From positions 164,812,747 through 164,876,746 of the forward strand of contig NC_039363.1 in assembly GCF_003573695.1 (NCBI RefSeq): a stretch of 64,000 nt of DNA, given 5' to 3'. This stretch comes from Papaver somniferum (lineage: Eukaryota; Streptophyta; Magnoliopsida; Ranunculales; Papaveraceae). Position 1 is the stretch's first letter. Each line of letters starts with the position of its first letter. The position numbers were made by a program, and so were the translations under genes. Below are positions 1 through 9,929 of this stretch, in pieces. The notes under the pieces are model-generated. The model searched no databases. It was not told the origin of the DNA and was given only the letters and a program-made list of their open reading frames with translations.

Positions 1-13
1 ACGACTTAATGAT

Positions 14-1324
14 TTGTTGTTTGAGTGTCCTCATCATGGCCTCGAGAAGTGGAGACTGGTCGCCATTCTTTATGAGGGACTAGACTTTAAGTCTCGATCC
101 TTGGTTGAATCTATGTGTAATGGTGAATTCATTGATAAAACTGTGGACGATGCATGGTTATTTCTAGCTGAAGTTGCAGAGAAAACCCATCAGTGGGAAA
201 CCTATAGGGAAACTAGGACCATGCCACATGATATGGGTAATCACCATGAGTCAGATGTTGATTTTCCCAATGAGCTTAATTCTGGATATAGTGTTTCATA
301 CCCTATTGCTGAAAATGTCAATCCATATTCACCTATTTTAGAGGCAGATGTATGGACGAAAAACACTAATGGTTTTGACAAAGTAGGATTTTCATGTATT
401 TGTGATGATGGTGATTATGATGATGTTATATTAGAAGAACATGTCTATGCTGAAAATGTTATGGAACCTTTGGGTTCAAATACATTAGGATTTTCTGTCC
501 CGACCTTCATGAATGATGTTTCTTCTAGTATTCCATATACATGTGATGAGGCTACTGATTTAGATATTGTGCAGTTATCCTGTGAAGAGCATGACTTAGG
601 TAATGTTGAATCTTCTGTTGACACTAATGATCCTATGCATGAAAATATAGTTGATGTGTCTGATTCCATACCTAAGCCACAATATATTGCTTCTTTTGAT
701 GTTAATTTGGATATTTCGGATAACCATGATTCTGAATTTGGACTTGTGAAATTGTGTTGTGATGATGAGCATGCTACACAACTTGATTATGATTTAGAAA
801 ATGCTGATGTGACTGATAATATTGGTACTTTTGATCTCATGCATGTGAGAAACTTAGATGTCACCTTCTTGCCTAAGTCACAGATTGAGATTATTCCACC
901 CAACCTAGATTTGGTTTGTAACAAAAATTTTAAACCAACTTTTCTGAAGATTCCCAACCTAGGATTGGAACTGTGTGCCTCTCAAGTCCTCTTGGACTAT
1001 TTTGCATCTAAATACAATACTTTTAAGGAGCCACAGTTGGAATATGCATGTTTTTCCATCCCAAACAAAGTCCATTTTGAGTTAGACCTTGTGAATCCTG
1101 CACCCCTAAAATGGAAAGATTTTGTGCTTAAAAGTAAACCTGCTGAAAATTACAGGTTTGGGGGTGATTCATCCGGTTTTTCACTCTCGCTCTCATTTCA
1201 GTCCAATTTTAGTGTTTTGAAACTGTCTATGTTTCAACACTTTGTCTTTTGGGTTGATCCTCAACTCTTTAGACTTTATGTATATAGTGAATTTTTTGTA
1301 TATAATCTGGTAGGTAGTTTTTAG
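14..1324 (+). CDS. Gag C-terminal remnant fused to an unknown acidic protein
   Basis: The frame is open from the window edge, so the true start lies upstream. The first 70 or so residues match the end of the retrotransposon gag core of the Athila element at 26050-26240 (ECPHHG, KWRL, YEGLD, SMCNG, VAEKT). After about residue 70 the similarity stops abruptly. The remaining 360 residues are acidic and rich in Asp, Asn, Ser and Val, with a hydrophobic aromatic C-terminus. I see no zinc knuckle, protease or polymerase motif. The frame is uninterrupted for 1.3 kb, which argues for recent activity or selection. The unknown part may descend from the extra 3' ORF that Athila elements can carry between pol and the 3' LTR, brought next to gag by loss of pol. 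That is inference. Confidence 0.6.
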   Translation: MLFECPHHGLEKWRLVAILYEGLDFKSRSLVESMCNGEFIDKTVDDAWLFLAEVAEKTHQWETYRETRTMPHDMGNHHESDVDFPNELNSGYSVSYPIAENVNPYSPILEADVWTKNTNGFDKVGFSCICDDGDYDDVILEEHVYAENVMEPLGSNTLGFSVPTFMNDVSSSIPYTCDEATDLDIVQLSCEEHDLGNVESSVDTNDPMHENIVDVSDSIPKPQYIASFDVNLDISDNHDSEFGLVKLCCDDEHATQLDYDLENADVTDNIGTFDLMHVRNLDVTFLPKSQIEIIPPNLDLVCNKNFKPTFLKIPNLGLELCASQVLLDYFASKYNTFKEPQLEYACFSIPNKVHFELDLVNPAPLKWKDFVLKSKPAENYRFGGDSSGFSLSLSFQSNFSVLKLSMFQHFVFWVDPQLFRLYVYSEFFVYNLVGSF

Positions 1325-2774
1325 TGAAATTTTATGTTTTCTTTATATTTTGCTACTCCATGGTGATCGCGGCTGAAATATGTTGGATTCTAACAATGAA
1401 CAATGGAGTTCGGTTCTTTCTTTCGTCAAATCGGGTAATCTCTTTCCTTTCTCTCAAAACTCAACATGTTCTTCTGATTTGTCCAAGTTATGAATATGTT
1501 TATCATTAGAAACATTGAGGACAATGTTTAGTTTAGGTTTGGGGGTATAGAGTAGATACCACGATAACATGTTATAATTGAAAACAGAACTCCCTCTTTT
1601 TGAAAAAATTTAAAAAATTCCAAAAAAATTAAAAAAATGAAAAATCATAAAAATCGAGCTCATTTACCTTGAAATGTTGACTCTTGTGCAAATATGTATT
1701 TTTATTAGGATTCTTAGTCTAGATATTTAGGCACCCCTGATTCTAGCACAATTTACATGTGATAAGAAACTTGCACGCGCACGATCTACCAATACATGTA
1801 TAGCCTCGATCTTCAAGGTGTTTGATAGGAAGTTAGATTGCCAATCACTTTAGAATACTGAATGAGACTTGACTAGCTTGTTCTTTGGTTGGCTGGGATA
1901 GAAGTTGGAGGATACGTTAAGAAAAGCAACCATAGAATTTGACCGGATGCATTCGATAAGGGCCACCTCTTGCTAAGAGTCATGTAATTATGTTTTTCTT
2001 TTTATTCATGTATCAAAAGTGTCACTATGTTGTAAAGATCAAAGTTATTTCTTGAAAAATATATATATATATATATATTAAAGATAAAAAAAAATAAAAA
2101 AAAATAAAAAAAAATCAAGTATTTATTTATTCCATGTTTTGTCATGTTAAAGACAATAGTTCTCTCTTGTTCCAAAAATAAAAGAGAGTAATCAATGTAA
2201 ATAAGAGTCATGTAAAGAGTCATCTTTTTGTTGTAAATAGTCTTGTAATAAGCAAGGAGGGTGCAGCCATCGATGTATAACGCGGGTAAACTGAAATATC
2301 ACCAACGCATTGGGTGAACATTCACAATTCTCGTAAAGCCGGACAGCTAGCTTGGCTTAGAATTCGGTTCTTAGCCTAAAAACTATCTCTTGGTGATTAG
2401 TAGTCATAACTTCAGGTCATTCTAGAAACATGTGTAGATACACTTTACACTTTTATCACGTGTCTTTAGTTGTTATCAGTGCTAGGATTGTGCCTTTGAT
2501 AGCTAGATTGACATCTCCATTTTGCTGTGAGCTTAAACTGACTTGCACATGTCACATTTGATGGAATATGAGCTTATATTTTGTCCTAGAACTTTGTAGG
2601 TACGTTCTAAACAAACCTTCACGAGACTTCACTCGTCCACTAGGGACACTTAGTGGTTTAAAAGGCTTAGTGCATATGCTAAATGCATTCGAGAGACCAG
2701 CGACAGTGGTATAGGTAGGATTTCCTTAGTTTTGTTTTACTTGAGGACAAGTAAAATTCAGGTTTGGGGGTATT
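1325..2774 (+). other. Non-coding 3' region of the Athila-like element, with two polypurine-tract-like motifs
   Basis: No credible gene is seen. The stretch closely matches 31262-32465 of the complete element. It contains GAGGACAATG with AGGTTTGGGGGTA at 1535-1547, and the same pair (GAGGACAAG, AGGTTTGGGGGTA at 2760-2772) directly before the LTR. The second is in polypurine-tract position for plus-strand priming. An A-rich and TA-dinucleotide tract lies at about 2050-2115. Confidence 0.7.
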
Positions 2775-4571
2775 TGATGAGTGCTAAAAAGTGCATATTT
2801 ATATATATTTTTCTTGGCATTTAACTCATCTTTTGTGCATTAATTCTACATTTTATCCCATATTCTGTATTTTCTTTGTTTTCAAGAATGAATATTTTTA
2901 TTAATTAATTTTGCATTTTTAGGTAATAAATAAATTTTGGATGAATAGCGGAGCGGAAAAGAGCAGAAAAGCGGTGAAAAGCCGGGAGGAATTACACAAG
3001 GAAGCCGCGAAGAATGTTGTGCACAAGAACAAAAGGCTAGAAGTGGGCTTGAAGAGGAAGAATTGTTCTTAAAGAAGATATGGGCTTGGCATACCCAATG
3101 CCCAAAACCCTCACCCAAGTCCATTTCCTATATCCATACCCGCCTTCATCTTCAGCCGTCAGATTGGATCATCTCAGCATCCTACGGTCGCAGCATCGCC
3201 AGTACATCAAAGTCTGAAATTCCTGACCAACACTACAACACCTAACTCCATCTCACGCCGTTAGTTTCGTTGTATCTCTTCATCCTACGGTTGCTGAAGG
3301 CTATGTTCCATCTTATCGTTGGATGCATTTCAGATGGATCGATCCAACGCCTATCACTCGCCGAACATCGAAATCTGATGAGTCCGCTCAACACCGGAAC
3401 ACCAAACCCTATCTACCCTAACCGATCACACTTTTCTCTCACTCGATTTCCTCTCTTCTCCTTTCTTCTTCACAGCAACCTCCACCACCTGCTCCTCCAC
3501 CTGCTACACCCATGTCCGCCACCAACTCCTCAACCACCACCATAATCACCACGTACACCGCTCCACACCCATCATCACATACCCCTTCTCTTAGCTGTCT
3601 ACTTTTCCATTTTTACACGGCTCTCTGAAACCCTAGGCGTGTACAAATGGTAAACTAGGTTAAGCTAAAGACGCAAATTGAAAGCAACAGGAGATGTAGG
3701 AGACGCACAAGAGGGATGGGTCGAAATCAAAATCAAATTTCATAGAGTTTGTATGATTTAATTTCAATTTTCAGAAACCCTAATTTACTGTTTTGGGAGT
3801 TTTGCTTGTAAAGTGTAATTGGGTATAAATATGGGTTGTGGGTGTTGTAGAAGGTATGCCTGGACTAGCCAGAGCACCATCAAGAGGCCTGGAATAGCCA
3901 GGACCTCAGCTGTTAATTTTGTTTTCAATATCAGTTCATTTTAAATTTCAGTTGTTCAATTCATCATGTTCTAGTTTAATTGCTAAGGGGGAGATGAAAT
4001 CATGATGCTTCTGCTAATTCAATCCAAGCTAGATATTGTGCTTGTTGTGCTGAAATGCTTAGGATAGTCTTAATCAAAGAACATCCTTTAGGTTGTTAAA
4101 ACACCTAAGTGGCTTCTCTGCGGGTAGTTGCAGTGTGAGAGCCCCAACTATCACAAGGTTTAGAATTATCTTAGTGCCTTTAGCCTCCTTTCTAACCCAA
4201 CCCTTTGATGAGCAGCAGGCATAGAACCTCCACTGCCATCTAGTTAGTCAGAAAGCCTAGAAGCTGACTGATAACTAACAAGGGACAAGAGCAGTATTGA
4301 ACTGAGATTGCCTTAGCATAGGTAAAATGGTGGATTTGAAGCCTTAGTACCCTGTTACCTTTCTTTGCTTTCTGTCACTAATTCAGTTACACCAAAACAG
4401 CTCAGTTGTGTTTTAACACAACACAAAAATCTTTTTTTTGTCAGAAATCTCTAGGAAAACAACAATAGCTCCCTCCAAGTCCCTGAGGACTTTCCCTTTC
4501 TTCCCATCACTATCTACATTCGACCCTGTATACTTGCAGGTGTAGTTGTAGGCTTTCTTAAAAACCTACCA
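2775..4571 (+). repeat. 3' LTR of the Athila-like element
   Basis: The LTR begins TGATGAG right after the polypurine-like tract. Its first roughly 400 bases align with the LTRs at 22590 and 32466; the rest is divergent. A TATA box (TATAAATA) is at 3824. I place the end at the CTACCA before AGGGAC by analogy with the CACACCA end of the related LTR. Immediately beyond it a MULE transposase reading frame begins, so the element probably inserted into that gene. The exact 3' boundary is uncertain by a few bases because the 5' LTR is not in view. Confidence 0.75.
3824..3831 (+). promoter_or_regulatory. LTR TATA box
   Basis: TATAAATA lies about 1050 bases into the LTR, the same relative place as TATAAATAG in the related LTRs at 23624 and 33504. 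It would mark the U3/R transition in plus orientation. Confidence 0.55.
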
Positions 4572-4599
4572 AGGGACGACCCGCATAACCTTTCTTTAT

Positions 4600-7078
4600 T
4601 TTCTACAATTTATGCGGCCAAAGAAACTATCAAAAGAATTGAATGCGATGGAAGAAAGGTAATGGAAGAATCACAATGGTTGGCCCACAAATATAACTAC
4701 ACGATGAGACACCATGAGTTATCGGAGGGGAGGCTAGATCGTATTTTTATTGCACATCCCTATATGATTCAGTTGGCCCGGTGCTTCTACCAAGTGTTGT
4801 TCATGGATTGTACTTATAAGACGAATAAGTACAACATGCCTTTGTTGAACATTGTAGGACAAACCTCAGACAAGCCGGTGGCATAGTGTTTTATGGATCG
4901 TGAGAAGGATGATAGCTATATTTGGGCATTGGAAACTTTGAAGCTTCTCTACCACGAAGACGAGACACCCGGGGTTGTAGTGAACGACAATGAGCAAGCA
5001 ATAATGAACGTCGTGAGGATATTTTTTCCCAAGGCACAAATTTTTCTTTGCACGTGGCACATACAATGTAATCTTAGAAAGAATAGTAGGAGTCATATCC
5101 AAAAGCCAAAGGAAAAGAAAAGTAGTAAACGTGAAAAAGAGGAAGATGAACGTCTTAGTAAACTAACTACAGAGGGGAGAAAGGAAGAGAAAAAGAAAGA
5201 ATATGAAGAATGGAAAGAAGGCGGGATTAAATTTGGGTTACTCATGAAAACGTGGGATAAGTTGGTTTGGTCTATGAGTGTAGGAATATATGAGACAAAC
5301 TTGAAGGAGTTCGAGGATGATTGGGGCACTAATTATCCCAAAGTAGTGGCATATAGCAATAGACAATGTTTGACGCTACACAAAGAGAGGTTTGGGTATG
5401 CTTTTACTTACGACTATAAACATTTCAAACTTGAGTCCACAAGTATGGTGGAGCAATCTCATGGGCGACTAAAATGTCTACTTTTCACGAGTCAAAATGG
5501 GATTGTGACGGTGCAACATGCTATCCATGAGTACACTAATAATGATATCAACAAGATAAGAAAGCAATTCGAAGAAAGTAGGTACCGGAAGTTGAAGGAG
5601 TGTAAGAAGGATACATTGCAACGTCCCGCATTGGGAAATATGTTTCATGATGAAACATCTCAAGTTGTATCAAAAATATGACGACTGGAGCACTCCTTGT
5701 AAGTGTAGGATAATGAAGGCTATCGGACTTCCATGTCTCCATATGCTTGGTAGGTATAAAACTCCGATTTCGATTGAAGATATCGATCCTTATTGGAAGC
5801 AACTATCTTTCATACTGGCTCCAAGAGAAGATCCCGGTGAAGAGTTTGGCGATACGGAACTTGGGAGAATAACCCTCGACAAGTACCCCACATTGAATAT
5901 AGGTTGGACAAGCAAACTATGAAGCACAATTTGATACCGATTGTTTACCCTTTTATGGAAGAACTTCAAGAACCCTTGAAACAATATCCAACGGGTAGAC
6001 CACCTACCACAAAGACAAGGATGGAAGAAAGGGAACAAATTAAAGAGTATTTGAGTACAACATGCGATCCATCCGGACATGAATATACCGAAGCGGAAAA
6101 AAAAGAGGAGTCGGCTAAAAAGAAAGAGGTCGCTCGAGGAAAGAAACAACTACACCAATGGTTTCAAACTTGAATCCAAATAGCACTCCACCTCTTGAAA
6201 GTCAAGCAAGTGTGGAAGTTGTTGTAAAGAAAAGGGGTCGGTCGAGAAAAAAAACACCCACACCAATATAAAAACCCATGGAGCCAAAGATTACACCTAT
6301 TGAGAGTCAAGAAAGTCAAGGAGATGTTGTGAAGAAAAGAGGTCGTCCGAGGAAGGCAGTAAAACCGGTGTTGGAATAGTATCACGTACAACTCCCTCAA
6401 ATTATTCGAGAGTTCGTTATTGGTACCAACGACGTCCCAAATGATGGAAATTGTGGGTTTCATGTTGCCTCCCAACAATTGGGACACTTAAGTGGAGCAG
6501 TTGAGGAGAATCTCACCCAATGTCAATACATAAGAAAGAAGATGGCTGCCCGGCTAGTAAAAGACAATGAATTTTATATCTCAATGATGCTAGTAGATTC
6601 GATGGAGGACAAAGAAGCGACTTTTAAGGAATTGCTTACTAGTGTTAAAGTCCTATGGGGAAATACACCGATTAAATGGGAGCATTGGATGAGAATGCCT
6701 GAGTGTGGCCATCTATTGGCAGATACGTGGTCATGCGTAATACATTTTTTTAGTAAGGGATGTTGTGTAGCATTTGCGCCGAAACATTCGGTTTGTGTGG
6801 TGCAGCTCAAGCATAGAAGAATTGTTATGGCTTTGGTGGATAACAATCATTTTATTGGTCTACAACTAAACAAGGAATGTCCATTACCTCCTCTTTGAAG
6901 GTTTAGTTTTTGGGAAAAGCTCATAAACCACAAGAGCAAGGAACGGGTGAAACTTTATGAGGACAAAATGCACCTTTGGAATGCTTTAGATGAGTCTATC
7001 AAAGGTCCCATAGATTTGACTAAAGAATGTTCAATAGATTTGAATGAACTCCCTCCAATAGATTTGAGCGATGGGTGA
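4600..7078 (+). pseudogene. Mutator-like transposase with SWIM finger, AT-hooks and OTU-like domain (decayed)
   Basis: Residues from 4660 on match the MULE transposase domain: DCTYKTNKYNMPLL, then EKDDSY-WALE, DNEQA and CTWHIQCNL. A SWIM zinc finger (CKCRIMKAIGLPCLHML) follows at about 5700-5750, then lysine-rich sequence with AT-hook-like KKRGR at 6228 and RGRPRK at 6340. An OTU cysteine-protease signature (PNDGNCGFHVAS) is at about 6440, with a candidate histidine in NNHF near 6850. The N-terminal DNA-binding part is missing; the 3' LTR of the preceding element abuts the gene, suggesting it was split by that insertion. Lesions: TAG at about 4885, frameshifts near 5670 and 5900, a stop after 6170, TAG near 6378, and TGA at 6896 where the frame otherwise continues to 7078. 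MULE transposases act on terminal inverted repeats in the nucleus. The fused OTU domain may trim ubiquitin, but here it cannot be made from one frame. Confidence 0.85.
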
Positions 7079-7200
7079 TTGTGATTAGGAAATAAAGAAT
7101 GTTTTTGTAATTGCATTCGTGTTTTGTATAATGTGCTTTGGAGTACTACAAATGAATGAAATGGATGTGGTTTTTTTGGTATTTAATCCTTCCAATTTAC
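7079..7200. other. Short A/T-rich spacer after the MULE gene
   Basis: It follows the last codon of the OTU-containing frame and may be the transcript's 3' end (AATAAAG near 7091). No clear MULE terminal inverted repeat or 9-bp duplication could be found here. Confidence 0.4.
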
Positions 7201-9670
7201 ATTGTAATTATCGCACGACTTTGCCGACCAAACCGTATAACACAAAATTAGTTTGAATTTTCTCCAGGGTCGACAGGTTAGAATTTTGGCAGGTTGCCGA
7301 CTGGTATGCCTGACAGCACTGGAAAAGAAGGCATGGGACAGTCGGCATGGTCGTGGTCCTCCTACAATGCAGACTAATTTTTAGTCGGCAGGTTGATGAA
7401 GAAAACCTTTCCAACCTAAAGGGACAAAAAATGCTATTGTTCCTGGATGTTCTTCACACTATAGTCGGCAGGGTAATATAAATACTCAACGCCGACTATA
7501 CTTCCGTCGGTACGCTTAAAATTTTGTACTATGCCGACTAAAAGGGACATAAATGTTATTGTTCCTGTTTGTTCTTCACACAATAGTCGTCATTGTAGTA
7601 TGATAAACACAATGTCGACTGTTTCGCCGTCAGCATTCTTAGAATTTTGAATAATGCCGACTAAATTGAAATTAAATAACTTATAGTAATATGGATCAAC
7701 CTTGACGACTATGAAGAAGTCTTCATTTTATATAAACTAAAACATGCAGACTGTAACATTCTAAGAACATTGAAATGCACTCAACACTTAATTAGAGCAT
7801 ACAAACCTTAAAAACTTAACCCTAACACATTTGGGACATAGATAGTATCTTTTTCCGGTACAAAATTTTTCAGGAAAGGTAATTAGATTCATCTTACCGT
7901 CGCAACATGGATCTGTGCATTCAAGAAGGTTGATTTTAGCAACTTCATCTTCATACGGAGCTAGGTGCTCATCTATTCAATAGAAAAACCCACAGCAGGT
8001 GCATTTTAAAGCATACGGTTGATATACATCTCCTACTGTAGCTTTCATAAGAAATAAGAACCCCTTACAACCATCAATGGTGAATTTTTTTCTTCAAAGG
8101 GACAATCATTTGCAAAATAACCACTTAGTGTACAAAGACAACAAATAATTGGTTGTGTTGCACTTGAAACTTCCATTCTTTATGCATGGTTGAAGATGAA
8201 GTTGAAAGTGCTTTTATAATAACAACACACTTAATGTCTTGATTCTGAAAATCCTAGCCGTTGAGCATTCAATAGGTTGTACTTTGTACTTAAAATAATA
8301 TTTTGAAAATTCTAACATGTTGTAGTAAGTCGGCAAGGTCTAGCATATTAAACCATGCCGACTACCTATCACTGACAATGTAAAAGAGATCCTGGGATGG
8401 TCGGCAAGGTCGAGCATTTCAAACCATGCCGACTTACTACAACTTTGATATTGTTTAAACATGCAGAAAAAAGACTAAGTTTCTAAAGCAAATGAAACTG
8501 AAAATTAACATAAGTTTAAGAGTTACTAACAAGTCTAAAACCAAAATCTAAGAGTTCAAAACATAATATTAGAAATATAATAACACAAACATATCAAACA
8601 GAGTTTCATGGATCCTTCTCATTGTTGGTATCTTCCTCCATATCACTAGCTTTTCCACTATCACTAACTTTTTCACCAGCATCAGCTTTTGCTTTTCCCT
8701 TTTATTGGACCTATGTAGTCACCAGCCTCATTGTAATAGGGGTTCACTCCATAAACATCAGATGTCTTGAAAAAAGTTCTTGGATCAATCTCCTCTTCTT
8801 CTTCCTTTGATGATGTGCATTCAACATAGTTGAGGGGATTGCTAGGATTTTTCATAAACCTTAGAAATTCTTCAGGATCTTTCTTACCCATCAGAAGTAA
8901 CTTTTTTATAGGGCAATTCTCTTCAGTTTCATCAGAAGGATTTTCTAAAGAAGGATGAATCTTGTCAATCCATTCTAATAGCTCTGATGTATTTTTAGGA
9001 CAAGGAATATCTTCTATGATTTCCTTTGGGAACCTAAACAATACACAGATAAAAGATATGGAAACAAACAACAGTGTTGAACATACGATATTGGTCGGTA
9101 CATTCATGAATTTGGATAACAATTTTCATCTCTCTCCCGCACTTTATGGGTATGGGAAATATGGTTTTGGTCAGTTACTAGTCGGCATGGTCTATAATAT
9201 AGAACCCAGACGACTAATACTAAGTCGGCATGGTTATATTCATTTACAAGGCCGACTAATATAAAATCGGCAGGGTACTATTCATATAAGATGCCGACTA
9301 TTAACAAAATTGAACTCAGGAAAATCAAGTTTCTGTAACATAAAGTCGTGACAGTACAAGTCTAAAAATATGACGACTAAAGAAAAGTCGGCATGGTCCT
9401 ATTCATATAAGATGCCGACTATTAACAAAATTGAACTCAGGAAAATCAAGTTTATGTGACATAAAGTCGTGATGGTACAAGGATAAGAATATTACGACTA
9501 AAGAAAAGTCGGAATGGTTGGTTATTGATTACCCTGCCGGCCCTGGTTTCACAGTCGCCATGACAATTATGAAAAGTCGGCATGTGATTCATGTTAAGAC
9601 CCTGTCGACTACCACTTACATCCTAAGGCCGATATCTTATATTTAAATAAAAAACCTGCCGACTAAAGAC
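7200..9670. repeat. Array of short GTCGGCA/TGCCGAC palindromic units
   Basis: The motif AGTCGGCAtGGT and its complement (ATGCCGACTA) recur many times, usually paired as imperfect hairpins with 15-35 base loops. Examples: 7462/7490, 8328/8361, 8399/8427, 9222/9250, 9266/9291, 9386/9412, 9575/9601. There are two clusters, 7290-7660 with 8326-8430, and 9178-9665. A roughly 120-base block is also duplicated in tandem at about 9290-9500. The pattern resembles the sub-terminal transposase-binding repeats of CACTA or MULE elements. No matching termini were identified, so the owner element is unknown. Confidence 0.75.
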
Positions 9671-9929
9671 CCTGAAAATCATCGTTTTCGATTTCTAACC
9701 TAATATAACAATGGAAACACACAACAAGTGAATGAGTTTGAGTTTAGATATCACTTACAGTCATCTTTGTCGCTCGTAGAGGGTTCTTTTCAATATTCTC
9801 AGGGATTGGATATTTTTGTTCAGGGATTTCACTGGTTCCAACTTTTCCCTTACCGTTTTTCTCTGATTTGGATATTTTGATATTACCTGTTGAATCTGTA
9901 TTGTTGCTTGATCGTTTAGAATCAACCAT
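8682..9929 (-). CDS. Small two-exon gene of unknown function inside the palindrome array
   Basis: Exon 1 runs from ATG at 9929 to a consensus donor (GTAAGTGA) at 9758. It encodes 57 hydrophilic residues rich in Ser, Lys and Asn. The intron of about 720 bases contains the densest palindrome cluster and ends near 9025-9034 (TTTAG, or CAAAG a few bases on, which keeps phase). Exon 2 encodes a roughly 110-residue acidic protein with motifs such as KNTSELLEWIDK, KDPEEFLRFMKN and a run of five Glu. The frame stops at 8682. A one-base shift in the adjacent A-run would extend it to 8606 with further Lys/Asp-rich codons, so the 3' end may be damaged. I recognise no domain. It is probably a transposon accessory gene given its setting, but this is inference. 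Confidence 0.5.

Larger units (their letters stand above)
1..4571 (+). mobile_element. Athila-like LTR retrotransposon, 3' portion (5' part outside window)
   Basis: The window opens inside a gag-like coding region. It is followed by a non-coding stretch, a GGTTTGGGGGTA tract and an LTR beginning TGATGAG at 2775. The last 1.2 kb before the LTR and the first roughly 400 bases of the LTR closely match the complete Athila-type element at 22590-34391, so this is a sister family in the same orientation. No protease, reverse transcriptase or integrase is present between the gag remnant and the LTR, so it is a non-autonomous derivative. The 5' LTR and the target duplication cannot be checked here. 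Confidence 0.85.

Noticed and set aside
5093..5329. Minus-strand Ser/Phe-rich frame opposite the MULE gene
   Set aside because: It is the antisense shadow of the Lys/Glu-rich part of the transposase frame.
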